A stretch of DNA of 64,000 nucleotides, from the NCBI RefSeq assembly GCF_000717055.1, contig NZ_JNXI01000005.1, positions 124,001-188,000 of the forward strand, in the 5' to 3' direction. The number at the start of each line of letters is the position of its first letter. Within the stretch, counting starts at the first letter, position 1. This stretch comes from Streptomyces iakyrus (GTDB lineage: Bacteria > Actinomycetota > Actinomycetes > Streptomycetales > Streptomycetaceae). This document shows, one piece after another, positions 37,943 through 46,434 of the stretch. Under the pieces are notes generated by a model. It ran no database searches. It saw nothing but the letters and a program-made list of their open reading frames with translations, and was not told where the DNA came from. The position numbers were made by a program, and so were the translations under genes.

Positions 37943-38113
37943 GCGTCGATCATGCCAGGCGGCCGGCAGGCGATTTCGGAACAGAAGCGCCTGCCTCGTT
38001 CTGAGACGCCGGGCAAACTCGTGCACAACCCCAGGCACCTCTCACGTGTCCAGGACATGACCGGTAGCCGACGCTCCGGTCGTTCGCCGCCTGTTTCGAC
38101 GAGGAGAACCACC

Positions 38114-39334
38114 GTGCACCTCCGCCCCCCGGCAGCCGTCCTGGCCGCTGCTGTGATCGCCGTCGCCGGTCCCGCTGTCGTCGCGCCCCTGGCGCACGCC
38201 GAGGAGGGGGCGCCCGAGCTGGTCGTGTCGGCCCTGCCGGCCGCGGCTCCCGAGCCGGGTGAGGTCTACGACAAGTCCGTCACCCTCACCAACAAGGGCA
38301 CGGCCGCCGTGGACGGGGTCACCTTCCGGGTGCGTCTGACGCGCGGGCTGGACTTCCCCGAGCAGGTGAAGGGGTGTACCTACTCGACCGTCAAGGACCA
38401 GGTCAGGCAGGCGGTCTGTGAACTCGACACGGTCGTCGAGCCCGGTGCCTCCGTCACCACGCCCGTCCGGTTCAAGGCGCTGGACAACGCCCTGATGGAG
38501 GCCGTCGAGTACGGCACGAGCGCGAGCGGTGGGACGCCGGGCGAAGGGTACGACGACAGCTACCGGCGGCTCACCCTGACCGCGGACAACACCGCCGATC
38601 TCGTCGCCGTCGGTGCGGAGATGGAGGCGCTGGCCGGCGAGGAGCAGTCGATCACGGCGACCCTGCGCAACGACGGCCCGGGCTGGGTGCAGAACCAGGA
38701 CAGCGACGATCTTCCGGCGCTGCTGGTGCAGATCCCGCCGGGCGCCGTGGCCATGGGTGTGCCGAAGGACTGCGCGCCGTTCGGGATCGACGGGCCGAGC
38801 GGGCCGCAGGGGACCACGGGCAAGCCCAAGTACGTGTGCTGGCCGAAGGACGGGACCCTCGACGTCGGTCAGTCCCTCGCCTACACGTTCACGCTGAAGA
38901 TCAAGGAGTCCGCGCAGGACACCAAGGGTGAGATCAAGGCGTCGTCCGTCTACGACATCGCCCCGGAGTACGACACGAACCGGGCCAACAACACCGCCGT
39001 GATCAGTATCGACCTGCCGAGCGACTACGAGCCGGAGCCGAGCCCCTCGGACGGCGCGGACGGTGGTACCGGTGACGGCGGGGACGGCAACGCCCCCGAG
39101 GGACAGGCCGCCGGCGGCACCGGGGCCACGGCTTCCCCCTCCGCATCGGCCTCGAACGGCACCACGGCCGGTGGCTCCACGGGCACCACGACCGGCAGCA
39201 CCACCGGCGGCAACCTCGCCGCCACCGGCTCCGACGGCACCCCGCTCCTCGCCGGTGCGGCTGCCGCCGCCGCGGTGATCGGTGGCGGCCTGGTGCTCGC
39301 CGTACGCCGCCGCAAGGCCGCCGGGTCCGCCTGA
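38114..39334 (+). CDS. LAXTG cell-wall-anchored surface protein
   Basis: 406 residues. GTG at 38114 follows AGGAGAACCACC; signal peptide to about residue 34 (PLAHA). Residues 40-300 form repeated beta-sandwich domains of DUF11 type (VTLTNKGTAAVDGVTFRVRL; TATLRNDGPGWV). A Thr/Ser/Gly-rich wall-spanning linker (about 305-365) precedes the sortase signal LAATG, a hydrophobic segment and RRRK. It should be a substrate of a class E sortase; no sortase gene is nearby. Confidence 0.88.
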   Translation: MHLRPPAAVLAAAVIAVAGPAVVAPLAHAEEGAPELVVSALPAAAPEPGEVYDKSVTLTNKGTAAVDGVTFRVRLTRGLDFPEQVKGCTYSTVKDQVRQAVCELDTVVEPGASVTTPVRFKALDNALMEAVEYGTSASGGTPGEGYDDSYRRLTLTADNTADLVAVGAEMEALAGEEQSITATLRNDGPGWVQNQDSDDLPALLVQIPPGAVAMGVPKDCAPFGIDGPSGPQGTTGKPKYVCWPKDGTLDVGQSLAYTFTLKIKESAQDTKGEIKASSVYDIAPEYDTNRANNTAVISIDLPSDYEPEPSPSDGADGGTGDGGDGNAPEGQAAGGTGATASPSASASNGTTAGGSTGTTTGSTTGGNLAATGSDGTPLLAGAAAAAAVIGGGLVLAVRRRKAAGSA

Positions 39335-39349
39335 CGGCAGGGCCGTCAG
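39331..39349. terminator. Compact bidirectional terminator
   Basis: 8-bp perfect stem ctgacggc/gccgtcag with an AGG loop. It overlaps the stop of the LAXTG gene and reaches the stop of the convergent SUKH gene at 39346. Confidence 0.6.
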
Positions 39350-40512
39350 AGCACCCCGCCCGCCTCGTCCTGGAACGCGTCCGTCCAGTAGTGACGGACC
39401 GTTCCTCCGGCGGTCACGCCCGTCGGGTCCACCGTCGACAGGACCTGGAGCATCGTCATGGCCAGCTGGTCGTAGGTGTCGGTCGTCAGCTCGTGGGACG
39501 ACTGGGCGTCTATCGCGCGCTCGCGGTGCAGCAGCCAGAGCGTGAAGGCGAGGGTCGACACGTCCGTGTTGAGCGGGTACAGCGTCGCCTCGGGTTCGCT
39601 CCAGTTCAGGACCGCGCCCGTCGCGCCGTCGACGACCAGGCTGTTGTCCTCGACGAGATGGCCGAGGCGAAGCAGGCGGTGGGCCCCGGCGGGGAGTTCG
39701 GCCGGGGCGCCGGTGTCGGCGTAGTACTCGGCGAGCGTCGCCAGGGGGACGTCCGTGTCCAGGGAGAAGACGTGGGCGTCCTCCGGCAGGCCCACCTCGC
39801 GCAGGAAGCGGCGGGTCGGTTCGTGCGTGAGGGTCGCGGGGAAGTCGACGTCCTCGAAGCGCGCCACCTTGCCGGGGCCGAACTCCTGGTCCAGGAGGCG
39901 GTGCGGGAGGTCCAGGGAGAGGCCGGACACGCCGCCGCGGCCCGCCACCAGGGACAGGGGGCGGATCAGTGCCGCCATCTTCCAGAACGGGGCCGGTTCG
40001 CCGTCCGCGCCGTCACGGAACACCGCCAGCAGGTGCTGGGACGCCTCCGCCACCGCCTTCGGCCCGAAGCGGCCCGCGTAGGAGGCGAACTGGCCGCGCA
40101 GGCCCGCCAGTTCGTCCGTGGCCTCCGCGAAGCGGACCAGTGTCCGGAGGGAGGGCGCCAGGGGGCGGCGGTCCATCAGGTCGGGGCGGTCGTACAGGAC
40201 GTACGTCGTCGAGATCTCGCCCGTCGCGCCGTCGAGCAGGACCGACTCCGTCTCCAGGCCGGCGGGGCCCAGCAGTCCGCCTATGACCAGCTGCTCGCGC
40301 AGCTCCGCCGAGAGGCGGCCGTCCGGGTCGCCCGTGGAGTCGGCGACCGTGCGCAGGCCCTCGCGGCTCAGCTCCGCGAAGCTCAGCACGCCGCTGTCGC
40401 CGGGCAGTCCGGGGCCGGTCAGCCAGTGGCGCGTGGACGCGTGCGTCACCCACGGGTCCAGCTCGGACTCTGTCAGGGTGATCACCGCGGAACCGGCGTC
40501 GGTCGTACTCAT
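39346..40512 (-). CDS. Tandem SUKH-4 family immunity-like protein
   Basis: 388 residues with two SUKH-4-like units. Residues ~22-160 and ~210-370 share the pattern H-x-x-TR-x-(W/F)L-x-x-x-GLP-x-D and the strand LVVDGATG / LLDGATGE. SUKH proteins are immunity factors for polymorphic toxins, but no toxin gene is adjacent. ATG at 40512. Could be an orphan immunity gene or a regulatory relative. Confidence 0.75.
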   Translation of the reverse strand: MSTTDAGSAVITLTESELDPWVTHASTRHWLTGPGLPGDSGVLSFAELSREGLRTVADSTGDPDGRLSAELREQLVIGGLLGPAGLETESVLLDGATGEISTTYVLYDRPDLMDRRPLAPSLRTLVRFAEATDELAGLRGQFASYAGRFGPKAVAEASQHLLAVFRDGADGEPAPFWKMAALIRPLSLVAGRGGVSGLSLDLPHRLLDQEFGPGKVARFEDVDFPATLTHEPTRRFLREVGLPEDAHVFSLDTDVPLATLAEYYADTGAPAELPAGAHRLLRLGHLVEDNSLVVDGATGAVLNWSEPEATLYPLNTDVSTLAFTLWLLHRERAIDAQSSHELTTDTYDQLAMTMLQVLSTVDPTGVTAGGTVRHYWTDAFQDEAGGVL

Positions 40513-40721
40513 GGGCTCCCCCGCATGTGCTTGCTCACCGTCCCCTGGCGGAGCACGGCAGACCGACCGGGCCCAGCCCGGCAGCCGTCCCCCACTGCCC
40601 AGAACGGTACGCCCCACCACTGACAACGCCCCGGAACAGCGACGCGCGCCCGGCGACCACGCCACGTCACCTCACAAGACGCTCGGAGCACCCCCGCGCG
40701 TTCCCTTTCCGCGGAATCCCC

Positions 40722-43031
40722 TCAGCCCCGTTCGGTGACCACCGCGGCCTGGGGGCGGATGGGGAGCCGGTTCACGGGGCGGCCCGTCGCGGCCCGCACG
40801 GCGGACGCGACGGCCGCCGGGGACGTCACCACCGGCACCGCGCTGACCGCCTTGGCCCCGAAGGGGGCGACGACGTCCCGTTCCTCCACCAGCCGGACGA
40901 TGCGGATGTCGGGCGCGTCGAGGGCGGTCGGGAGGGCGTAACCGGTCAGGTCGGGGTGGCGGACGATGCCGCGCGGCGTGCGGAGGTTCTCCGTGAGGGC
41001 GATGCCCACGCCCTGCGTCACACCCGCCTCGATCCTGGCCGTCAGCTGGGCGGGGTTCAGGACCCGGCCCACGTCCTGGGCGACGGCGAGTTCGACGACC
41101 CGTACGGAGCCGATCTCGATGTCGACGTCCACCACCGCACGGACCGCGCAGAAGGCCATGCCCACGAAGGCGTCGCCCTGCCCGGCCTCGTTCAGCGGCT
41201 CGGTCGGGTGCGGGCGGCACTGGGCGGTGGCCCACAGTTCCTTGCCGTCCAGCGCCTCGGTGACGGTCGTCGAGAGGACCCCGTCGTACGACGTGATCTT
41301 GCCGTCGGTGATCTGGAGCAGCTCCGTCGACATGCCGAACTTGTGGGCGAGCGGCTGGAGGAGCTGGGTGCGGACCATCTTGGCCGCGCGCTCCACCGCC
41401 CCGCCCGACACCCAGGTGTGCCGGCCGCGGCAGCCCGGGCCCGCCGGGGGCTGGTCGGTGTCGACCGGCGCCACGTGCACCTCGTCGACGCCGAGCGTCT
41501 CCTGGACGATCTGCCGGGCCAGGGTCGTGAAGCCCTGGCCGGTCTCGACGGCCGCGCACAGGACCGTGGCGACGCCGTCGTGGACCTTCACGGTCGCCGT
41601 GGAGACCTCGTCCGCGCCCTCCGCGCCGAGCATGTGCACCATGCCCACGCCGTAGCCGACGCCCCGGCGCACCGCGCCCGGTTCGCCCGCGCCCTCGGGG
41701 CCGCCGGGCAGCAGCCACTCGTCCTCGGGGGTGTCCTTGGGCAGCGGCGGCAGCGGGAAGTCCCGTACGGCCTGGAGCAGTTCGGCGACCGGGGCCGGGC
41801 AGGTCACGGTCTGGCCGGTCGGCAGCACGTCGCCGGTGGCCAGGGCGTTGCGCAGCCGCACTTCCGCCGGGTCGAGGCCGAGCTTCTTGGCGATCTTGTC
41901 CATCTGCGCTTCGTAGGCGGCGCAGACCTGCATGGCGCCTTCACCGCGTACGTGGCCGGACGGGGGGTTGTTGGTGCGTACGGCCCAGCCCTCGATGAAG
42001 GCGTTCGGGACGACGTAGGGGCCGCAGGCGAACGCGACGGCGGCGGCCAGGGCCTCGGAGGAGGTGTCGGCGTAGGCCCCCGCGTCGAGGAGGATCTGCG
42101 CCTCGACCTTGACGAGTCTGCCCTCGGCGTCGGCGTGGTGGCGGTAGCGCAGCAGGGTGGGGTGCCGGTGGACGTGGCCGAGGAAGGACTCCTCGCGCGT
42201 GGCGGTGAGTTTCACCGGGCAGCCGGTGCGCAGCGCGAGCAGGCCGAGCGGGAGCTGGAAGCCCTGGTCCTCGCGGTCGGCGGTGGCGCCGGGGACTCCG
42301 GTCACGACGACCTTGACGCGCTCGGGTTCCAGGCCGAACGCGGCGGCGGCCGCGTCGCGGTCGGCGTGCGGGTCGGTGGAGGCGAGGTACAGCTCCACCC
42401 CGCCGTCCGGGCGCGGTACGGCCAGGCCGGCCTCGGCGCCGATGGGCGCGGGGTCCTGGCGGCCGATGCGGTACAGGCCCTCGACGACGATCTCGCCGGC
42501 CGCCTCCGGGTCGCCGTGGTGCAGGGGGATGTGCCGGATCAGGTTGCCGTCGGGGTGCAGCGGCTCCGCTTCGAAGGCCTGCTCCGGGTCGGTCACCGGG
42601 TCGAGCACCTCGTACTCGACGATGACGGCGGCGGCGGCCATGCGCGCGGTGTCCGGGTGGTCGGCGGCGACGGCGGCGATGGGCTCGCCGTGGTGACGCA
42701 CGACCTCGGAGGCGAAGACCGGGCGGTCGGCCTTGCCGCGGCCGTGCAGCGGTCTGCCGGGAATGTCCTCGTGGGTGACGACGGCGCGGACGCCGGGCAT
42801 CTCGCGCGCGTGGGTCGTGTCGATCGACAGGATGCGCGCGTGCGGGTGCGGGGAGCGCAGCACGGCCGCCCACAGCAGGCCCTCGGCCCACAGGTCGGCG
42901 GCGTACGGGAAGGTGCCCTCCGTCTTGGCACGGGCGTCGGCGGGCGGGAGCGAGGCGCCGATGCCGTGCGGAAGCGGTTCGGGGGCGGGGGCGGCCTGTG
43001 CGGCCTGGGCGGTGGCTGCTTCGTTGCTCAC
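40722..43031 (-). CDS. Xanthine dehydrogenase-type molybdopterin subunit
   Basis: 769-residue large subunit of a molybdenum hydroxylase. N-terminal part GTFPYAADLWAEGLLWAAVLRSPHPHARIL, Mo-cofactor segments (VTGVPGATADREDQGFQL, GQGFTTLARQIVQETL) and the C-terminal KAVSAVPVVTSPAAVASAVR are typical. It oxidises purines or another N-heterocycle with electrons passed to the 2Fe-2S and FAD subunits. GTG start overlaps the upstream stop by 4 bases. Purine specificity is likely but not proven. Confidence 0.9.
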   Translation of the reverse strand: MSNEAATAQAAQAAPAPEPLPHGIGASLPPADARAKTEGTFPYAADLWAEGLLWAAVLRSPHPHARILSIDTTHAREMPGVRAVVTHEDIPGRPLHGRGKADRPVFASEVVRHHGEPIAAVAADHPDTARMAAAAVIVEYEVLDPVTDPEQAFEAEPLHPDGNLIRHIPLHHGDPEAAGEIVVEGLYRIGRQDPAPIGAEAGLAVPRPDGGVELYLASTDPHADRDAAAAAFGLEPERVKVVVTGVPGATADREDQGFQLPLGLLALRTGCPVKLTATREESFLGHVHRHPTLLRYRHHADAEGRLVKVEAQILLDAGAYADTSSEALAAAVAFACGPYVVPNAFIEGWAVRTNNPPSGHVRGEGAMQVCAAYEAQMDKIAKKLGLDPAEVRLRNALATGDVLPTGQTVTCPAPVAELLQAVRDFPLPPLPKDTPEDEWLLPGGPEGAGEPGAVRRGVGYGVGMVHMLGAEGADEVSTATVKVHDGVATVLCAAVETGQGFTTLARQIVQETLGVDEVHVAPVDTDQPPAGPGCRGRHTWVSGGAVERAAKMVRTQLLQPLAHKFGMSTELLQITDGKITSYDGVLSTTVTEALDGKELWATAQCRPHPTEPLNEAGQGDAFVGMAFCAVRAVVDVDIEIGSVRVVELAVAQDVGRVLNPAQLTARIEAGVTQGVGIALTENLRTPRGIVRHPDLTGYALPTALDAPDIRIVRLVEERDVVAPFGAKAVSAVPVVTSPAAVASAVRAATGRPVNRLPIRPQAAVVTERG

Positions 43032-45256
43032 GCGGGGCCTCCGTCCTGACCGTAGGGCTGGTCATGCGGTTCCGGAGAGTGCGGTTGCGGGGTGCGCGGT
43101 TCCGGGGGCGCGCCGAAGGCCGACGCGTTCACGCCACCGGCGCCCGGGCCGGCCTGGTGCGGGATGCGGGCCTCGTCGGTTTCGCCGTCGGCGGGCGCGG
43201 AGTGGGTCTCGCGCTCGGCGACGACCTCCTTGACGGCGTCCACCACGCCCCGGTAGCCGGAGCAGCGGCACAGGTTGCCGCACAGCGCCTGGCGGGTCTC
43301 CAGCTCGGTGGGCGCCGGGTTGCCCTCCAGGAGGTCGTGCACGGTCATCGCCATGCCCGGGATGCAGAAGCCGCACTGCACGGCGCCGCAGCGCGCGAGC
43401 GCCCGCTGCACGTCCGAGGGCTGTCCGTCCTCGGCCAGGCCCTCGACGGTGCGGACCTCGCTGCCGGCCGCGGTCACGGCCGGGACCAGGCAGGACGCCA
43501 CGAGCCGTCCGTCGACCTGGACGTTGCACGCGCCGCACTCGCCTTGCGAGCAGCCGTCCTTGGCGCCCGCGAGTCCGAGCCGCTCGCGCAGCACGTACAG
43601 CAGGGACTCGCCGATCCACGCGTCGGCGACGGGGCGTTCGGTGCCGTTGACGCTCAGGACGTAGGAGGCGAGGGGGTGTTCCTCCTGCGGCGCGGCGGGC
43701 GGTACGTCGTGGGGGGCGGCGCCGGACGGCTCGGCAACCGTCTCGGCAGCCTGGCTCTCGTCCGGGGCCGGGTCGTCCTGGCTCTCGCCCTCGGCGGTCT
43801 CCGGGCCGGTGACGGTATCGGCGTCCGCGAAGGCCGCCGGGGGCCCGGCAACGGGCTCGGAGGGGCCGTCGGCGGCCTCTGGGATCCCGGGGGCGTCCTC
43901 GTCGTCCGCGGAGGGCTCACCGGGGCCGGGAGCGGGCTGTGAGGCTTCCTGGGCGTCCTGCGGGGGCGCGACGACGTCCGGGTGTGCCTCGGGCCCGTGC
44001 TGCTCTCCGGGGAACTCGTCAGGGGCCTCGGGGTACGGCTGCCCGATCGCGTGGCCGTCGGGGGCGGACGCCTCCGGACCGTGCTCGGAGAAGTCGGAGG
44101 GCTCGAACCCGTGGCCGGGCCCGTGGTCGGCCCCGTGGTCCGTCCTCACGTCGGGCCCGTGGCCGGTCCCGTGGTCGGCGAAACGGGACGGCTCCGCCGT
44201 GTGGCCGGCCGCCGCCGCCCCGGGCTCCTCCGGCGCGTGTTCCGACGGCCCAGGCGCGTGATCCGTGCCGGGCCCCTCCGGCACGTGGCCGGCGAGCGCG
44301 GACGGCTCCGGCTCATGGCCGAACTCGCCGGGCCGGTGCGCGGGGCCGGCGTCCTCGTGGGCTCCCGGCGCGTGGGCGTCCTGCGGGTGTCCGGGTCCGG
44401 CCTCGTCCGGGCCCGCCTCCCGCGGCAGCGGCCCGGTGGCCTGCTGCTCCGGGGCGTATCCGGAGGCCGGTCCGGTGTCGCCCTGCCGCCCGTGGTCCTG
44501 CTCCTGACCGTGCTCGTGGGGGTAGCCCGGGTGGGCCTCCTCCTGCCCGGCCGGGTCCTGCGGGTCCTGTCCCCACGGCCGGCCCGCGGCCTGGGTCGCC
44601 CAGGGTGCGGGCGCACCGCCGGGCAGCGTGGCCGGCGGGGTGCCGCCCCACTGCTCGACCAGCGAGGACGTGGTGAACTCGCCCGACTCGTCCGGAAGGT
44701 CGCCCCCGGCGACGGGGATGGACCACTGCCCGGTCACGTCATGGCCGGGCGCGGTCCCGGCCGCCGGGGTCTCCTCGAAGTTCCACTGCCCGGTCGCCCC
44801 GGGGTTGTACGTGAACCGGTCGTCGCCGTGCTGCGGCGCCGTCGCGTCGGAGCCGTAGGGCGCCCCGGGGTCGTACGGCGCGCCGGGACCGCCGTACTGC
44901 TGCTCGGGGACGTCGTGTCCCTGCTGGTGGTGCGCGCCGTGCTCGTGTCCGTGCTGCGGGTGCCCGGCGTTCGGGTCGTGCCACTGCGCCCCGTCGACCG
45001 GCGCGCCCGGCACGGGCCACGCGCCCGTGGCGGCCGGGTCGGTGCCCGCCGTGGAGGCGGGGCTGACCGTTATCTGCGGCGGTACGTAGCCGTGGCCGGG
45101 CGCGGCCAGGGGGCTGTCGGCGGCCAGCAGGGCGTCGACGCCCCCCTCGGGCAGTTCGACGAAGGCCGTGGCGCCGTCGTCGTACTCGCCCTGGGGCAGC
45201 GGGTCCCAGCGGCTGCCGCCCCGGGGCGTGCCCTCTCCGTGCTGGTCGTCGGTCAC
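43028..45256 (-). CDS. 2Fe-2S subunit of Mo-hydroxylase with giant N-terminal extension
   Basis: 742 residues where the family has about 160-200. The functional part is C-terminal (about 525-700): plant-type 2Fe-2S site CSQGECGACNV and second cluster CGFCIPGM...GNLCRCSGYRG. Residues 1-520 are low-complexity, rich in Gly, His, Pro, Asp and Glu, with repeated HGP/HGxxHGP units. GTG at 45256 overlaps the FAD-subunit stop. An internal start producing a normal-size subunit is possible, but codon bias continues through the extension. Confidence 0.86.
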   Translation of the reverse strand: MTDDQHGEGTPRGGSRWDPLPQGEYDDGATAFVELPEGGVDALLAADSPLAAPGHGYVPPQITVSPASTAGTDPAATGAWPVPGAPVDGAQWHDPNAGHPQHGHEHGAHHQQGHDVPEQQYGGPGAPYDPGAPYGSDATAPQHGDDRFTYNPGATGQWNFEETPAAGTAPGHDVTGQWSIPVAGGDLPDESGEFTTSSLVEQWGGTPPATLPGGAPAPWATQAAGRPWGQDPQDPAGQEEAHPGYPHEHGQEQDHGRQGDTGPASGYAPEQQATGPLPREAGPDEAGPGHPQDAHAPGAHEDAGPAHRPGEFGHEPEPSALAGHVPEGPGTDHAPGPSEHAPEEPGAAAAGHTAEPSRFADHGTGHGPDVRTDHGADHGPGHGFEPSDFSEHGPEASAPDGHAIGQPYPEAPDEFPGEQHGPEAHPDVVAPPQDAQEASQPAPGPGEPSADDEDAPGIPEAADGPSEPVAGPPAAFADADTVTGPETAEGESQDDPAPDESQAAETVAEPSGAAPHDVPPAAPQEEHPLASYVLSVNGTERPVADAWIGESLLYVLRERLGLAGAKDGCSQGECGACNVQVDGRLVASCLVPAVTAAGSEVRTVEGLAEDGQPSDVQRALARCGAVQCGFCIPGMAMTVHDLLEGNPAPTELETRQALCGNLCRCSGYRGVVDAVKEVVAERETHSAPADGETDEARIPHQAGPGAGGVNASAFGAPPEPRTPQPHSPEPHDQPYGQDGGPA

Positions 45257-46146
45257 GACAGCGCCCTCCCCAGTGCTCGTCGGGCCAGCGCGGCGACGGT
45301 GCGCCGCAGGTGCAGTACGGCGGGCGGAAGCGGTGCGACCGAGCCGTCCTCGGCCGGCGCCGCGTCGGGGATGCAGGCCGCGGCGACGTACTCCCCGAAG
45401 GCGTTCAGCGCCTCCGGGACGAGCGCCCGGTTGTTGTCCCAGTCGATGAGGCCGGCCACCCACTGCTCGGCCTCCAGGGGCCGCAGCGCCATCGGCGCTA
45501 TGGCGCCCACCGCGCAGCGCACACCCCGGCGCGCGGGGTCCAGGACCAGGGCCACGGACGCCACCGCCCGCCCCGGGCCGGTCCGGCCGGTCGCCTTCAA
45601 GAAGACCTGCGGGGCGTGCAGCAGCGGCACGCGCACGTAGCCGATGAGCTCGCCGGCGCGCAGCATGTCCATCCCGGCCAGCAGGTGCGAGACCGGGATC
45701 TCCCGGCGGGCTCCGCCCGGGCCCGCGATGATCAGGGTCGCCTCCAGGGCCGCCAGCACCGGCAGCGCGTCCCCCGTGGGTGCGGCGGAGGCGATGTTGC
45801 CGCCCAGGGTACCCGCGTTGCGGATGTGCGGCGGGCCCGCGGCGCGCGCGGCGGCGGCGAGCGCCGGGATCAGGGCCGCGAAGTCGGGGCGGCCCATGCG
45901 CGCGTGCGTGAGGCCCGCGCCGAGCAGTGCGTGACCGTCCAGGTACTGCCAGCCGCGGATCTCGCTGATCCGGCCCAGTCCCACCAGCGCGGCGGGCCTG
46001 AGCTGCCCGGAGTTCACGGAGGCCATCAGGTCGGTGCCGCCGGCGACGGGCACGGCGGCGGGCATGGCGGTGAGCGCCGCGACGGCCTCGTCCAGCGTCG
46101 TGGGCAGCGTGACGGCCTGCCCCGCCTGCGGTGCGTGCGTGGTCAA
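45253..46146 (-). CDS. FAD-binding subunit of Mo-hydroxylase (CoxM/XdhB type)
   Basis: About 297 residues, PCMH-type FAD domain: PVAGGTDLMASVNSG and the second flavin motif RNAGTLGGNIASAAPTGD. It carries electrons from the iron-sulphur subunit to NAD or another acceptor. Start: TTG at 46146 behind AAGGGG gives TTHAPQAGQAVTLP; a GTG at 46173 is the alternative. First gene of the three-gene operon, with 4-base overlaps. Confidence 0.88.
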   Translation of the reverse strand: MTTHAPQAGQAVTLPTTLDEAVAALTAMPAAVPVAGGTDLMASVNSGQLRPAALVGLGRISEIRGWQYLDGHALLGAGLTHARMGRPDFAALIPALAAAARAAGPPHIRNAGTLGGNIASAAPTGDALPVLAALEATLIIAGPGGARREIPVSHLLAGMDMLRAGELIGYVRVPLLHAPQVFLKATGRTGPGRAVASVALVLDPARRGVRCAVGAIAPMALRPLEAEQWVAGLIDWDNNRALVPEALNAFGEYVAAACIPDAAPAEDGSVAPLPPAVLHLRRTVAALARRALGRALS

Positions 46147-46387
46147 ACCGGCTGCCCCTTCCCGCTGCCCCACCTGGTCCCACCTGTGCTGCCGTACGGT
46201 ACGTGCTGACAGGGCGGACGTGGCAACTCTGGCACATCTTGGCGAGAGGCGAAGACACGGGTCCGCTAGGAGGCATTCGCCCTCCTCACCGGCGAGATGG
46301 TCCGTTTTCGCACAGGTTCACCAGTGCATGCCGATTGGCACTTTCGGTGACCCTTGTGCGCTTTTTCCGTGGCCTGTTCGAGCTGTT

Positions 46388-46428
46388 CGGTCGCGACGGG
46401 CGGCAGGACCGTCGCCGGGCCGCGACCG
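46388..46428. terminator. Possible terminator of the hexosaminidase gene
   Basis: Arms cggtcgcg (46388-46395) and cgcgaccg (46421-46428) can close a GC-rich hairpin just past the hexosaminidase stop. The 288-base gap shows no gene. Confidence 0.35.
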
Positions 46429-46434
46429 CCGGCC

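Noticed and set aside
37027..38004. 325-codon ORF over the tRNA-like gene and HAD gene
   Set aside because: Arg/Pro-rich shadow frame antisense to the HAD phosphatase.
43939..45640. Large plus-strand ORFs opposite the 2Fe-2S subunit extension
   Set aside because: Composition is typical of antisense shadows; the minus frame continues into the conserved 2Fe-2S domain.
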